From: Bacillus sp. JCM 19058
Lineage (GTDB): Bacteria; Bacillota; Bacilli; Bacillales_H; Bacillaceae_D
Assembly: GCA_001310555.1 (NCBI GenBank)
Contig: BAXO01000078.1
Location: 1 to 24,721, forward strand
DNA: 24,721 bases
Direction: 5' to 3'
Shown here: one piece after another, positions 23,524 to 24,721 of the stretch
Layout: the number at the start of each line of letters is the position of its first letter
Position numbering within the stretch: the stretch's first letter is position 1
Program-made: the position numbers and the translations under genes
The notes under the pieces: generated by a model
Told to the model about the DNA's origin: nothing
The model's input: the letters and a program-made list of their open reading frames with translations, nothing else
The model's database searches: none

Positions 23524-24690
23524 TTATTTTGTTTTTAATTTTTCTAACTCATAATAAAACTCAGTAAAATCAGGTTCATTTAATTTCAACGTAATGTCTA
23601 AACGGAATTCCTCCCCTTCTTGAATAGAAAGAGGTATTTTATTGAATGCTTCTCTCAATTCATTCTCAAACCTTTCAATATCAGCAATTATTGAATGGCT
23701 AATATTTGAAAATGACAAAATAAGTTTTTCTGCATCTTCAGGAACTGTGGTGCTTCCTAAGTCCACTTCCCATTGGATTATTTTTTTATAAACATCTAAA
23801 ATTTTATTAGCAATATACACTAAAAAAATCCAAATCTGATGGTTCACCAGGGTTTCCAATAGCTATCTTAAACGCATTATTAATTAAAGATGAAAGGGCA
23901 TTAACTATCCTTAATATTTGATCGTTTTTCTCGGTAATCCAGTAGAAAAGGTCTGAATAATCATTTATTGAAGAGTTAAATTCTAGAAAAATTTGATATT
24001 CAACATCCCTTTTTAATTCCTTACAGCTTTTTATATTATCAGACAGCAATTGGGAAAAAAAACGATACTCCCAACCTAGCGGTTTTTCCAGTACAATTTG
24101 TAAAGCATCTGGGCTTGTTTGTAAAACTTTATTAGATAAGTTATTTGACTTGATTCTTTTTCTAATTGTTAATGAGTCGTAGAAAAGGTACGCAAATTGA
24201 TACTTTAGCCTTTCTGATATTTCACTAGCAAATTCAAATTCATGTACCCACACATTGTCTATACTCATTAATTCATCAACAAAATTGAATAATTCAGGGG
24301 TATCTACCGATGAAGAAAAATCCATCGAAGGATTGTCTCTCCATAAAGGAATATTATTTTTATCTTTCTATCAACAAAAGCGTATATAGGAATGCCCTTT
24401 TCTTTCGCTCTTAGATATTCGAGATTTGTTACCGATTTTCCACTATCAGTGATAGCTCCATATCTAGTACCAACTATTAAAACCAAAATATCTGCTCTTT
24501 CTTGAACTGCTCTTAAACAGTTTTCGACTGTACCTAGCGAAGGATCTAAAGGAAATGATTTATATTCTGAGAGTAAGGCTTCTAAACCTAAATCTTTTTC
24601 TATAATATTTTTTAAATCATCTCTAATCTGCTTTAGATCATAACAAGTTGAACTTATAAAAACAGTGGGTTTTCTTCCAAATGAATCCAT
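23524..24690 (-). pseudogene. DUF4062-domain protein (candidate TIR-like sensor/effector), two frameshifts
   Basis: The ATG at 24690 follows AAAGGAGG. The N-terminal domain (about residues 8-112) reads KPTVFISSTCYDLKQIRDDL, then LSEYKSFPLDPSLGTVENCL, RADILVLIVGTRYGAI and SVTNLEYLRAKEKGIPIYAF. This is DUF4062, an alpha/beta domain often likened to TIR domains and found with NTPases and repeats in conflict systems. A shift near 24340-24365 leads to NIPLWRDNPSMDFSSSVDTP and a long helical region (FEFASEISERLKYQFAYLFY, SDLFYWITEKNDQILRIVNA). A second shift at an A7 run (23822-23828) leads to YIANKILDVYKKIIQWEVDL and the stop at 23524. Restored, about 388 residues. The family of domain 1 is clear; a defence role is inference. 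The end of the operon is the membrane protein at 22817. Confidence 0.75.
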
Positions 24691-24721
24691 ATTATTCCTC
24701 CTTTATATATTATTTTTTTTA

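Overview
The window looks like an accessory region of a low-GC Gram-positive, most likely a member of the Bacillaceae. The reasons are AT-rich DNA, strong AGGAGG-type ribosome binding sites, sigma-A-like promoters, and families typical of Bacillus: YvkC/Rph-like phosphotransferase, Bce-type ABC transporter, IS4-family transposase, ImmA/IrrE peptidase, and many TetR, ArsR, MerR and Xre regulators. No rRNA, tRNA, replication gene or CRISPR array was seen.

Left part (1-11.6 kb): a DUF418 membrane protein cut by the window edge and a TetR regulator with its own terminator; a second TetR regulator; a 1.07-kb stretch bounded by 24-bp inverted repeats that holds a broken alpha/beta hydrolase; an intact rifampicin-phosphotransferase-like enzyme translationally coupled to a frameshifted MFS exporter; a broken imine-reductase-like dehydrogenase; a decayed Bce-type peptide-antibiotic ABC transporter; a hydrolase fragment; and a TetR regulator divergent from a frameshifted membrane protein. 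Two near-identical TetR-type operators 7 kb apart (487-515 and 7487-7515) suggest that DUF418 and the dehydrogenase belong to one regulon.

Right part (11.7-24.7 kb): a patchwork in which small, self-contained units are separated by five copies (A-E) of a roughly 120-170-bp noncoding repeat. Each unit has its own promoter and usually pairs a regulator with an enzyme or membrane protein. Each repeat carries a CCCTRCC hairpin and an inverted-arm core around a 6-bp TTAAAT-like spacer, which resembles a tyrosine-recombinase attachment site. Four ImmA/IrrE peptidase remnants lie in the same part, three of them beside repeat copies. The units are an SRPBCC protein; SDR+TetR; IS4 remnant plus ArsR+aldo/keto reductase; an Xre regulator with two small membrane proteins; ImmA, a MerR/TipA regulator and a DUF2268 protease; and a DUF4062 protein with a membrane-anchored partner. 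The best reading is a locus that repeatedly gained and lost mobile elements or cassettes, with a theme of drug and xenobiotic sensing and detoxification and a possible defence module at the right end.

About twenty frameshifts break most of the enzymes and transporters, while almost all regulators are intact. At least ten fall in A/T runs of 7-8 bases. Clustering of several shifts per gene favours real decay. The homopolymer bias and the intact motifs around the shifts leave room for sequencing error, so every call of 'pseudogene' here depends on the base accuracy of the assembly.
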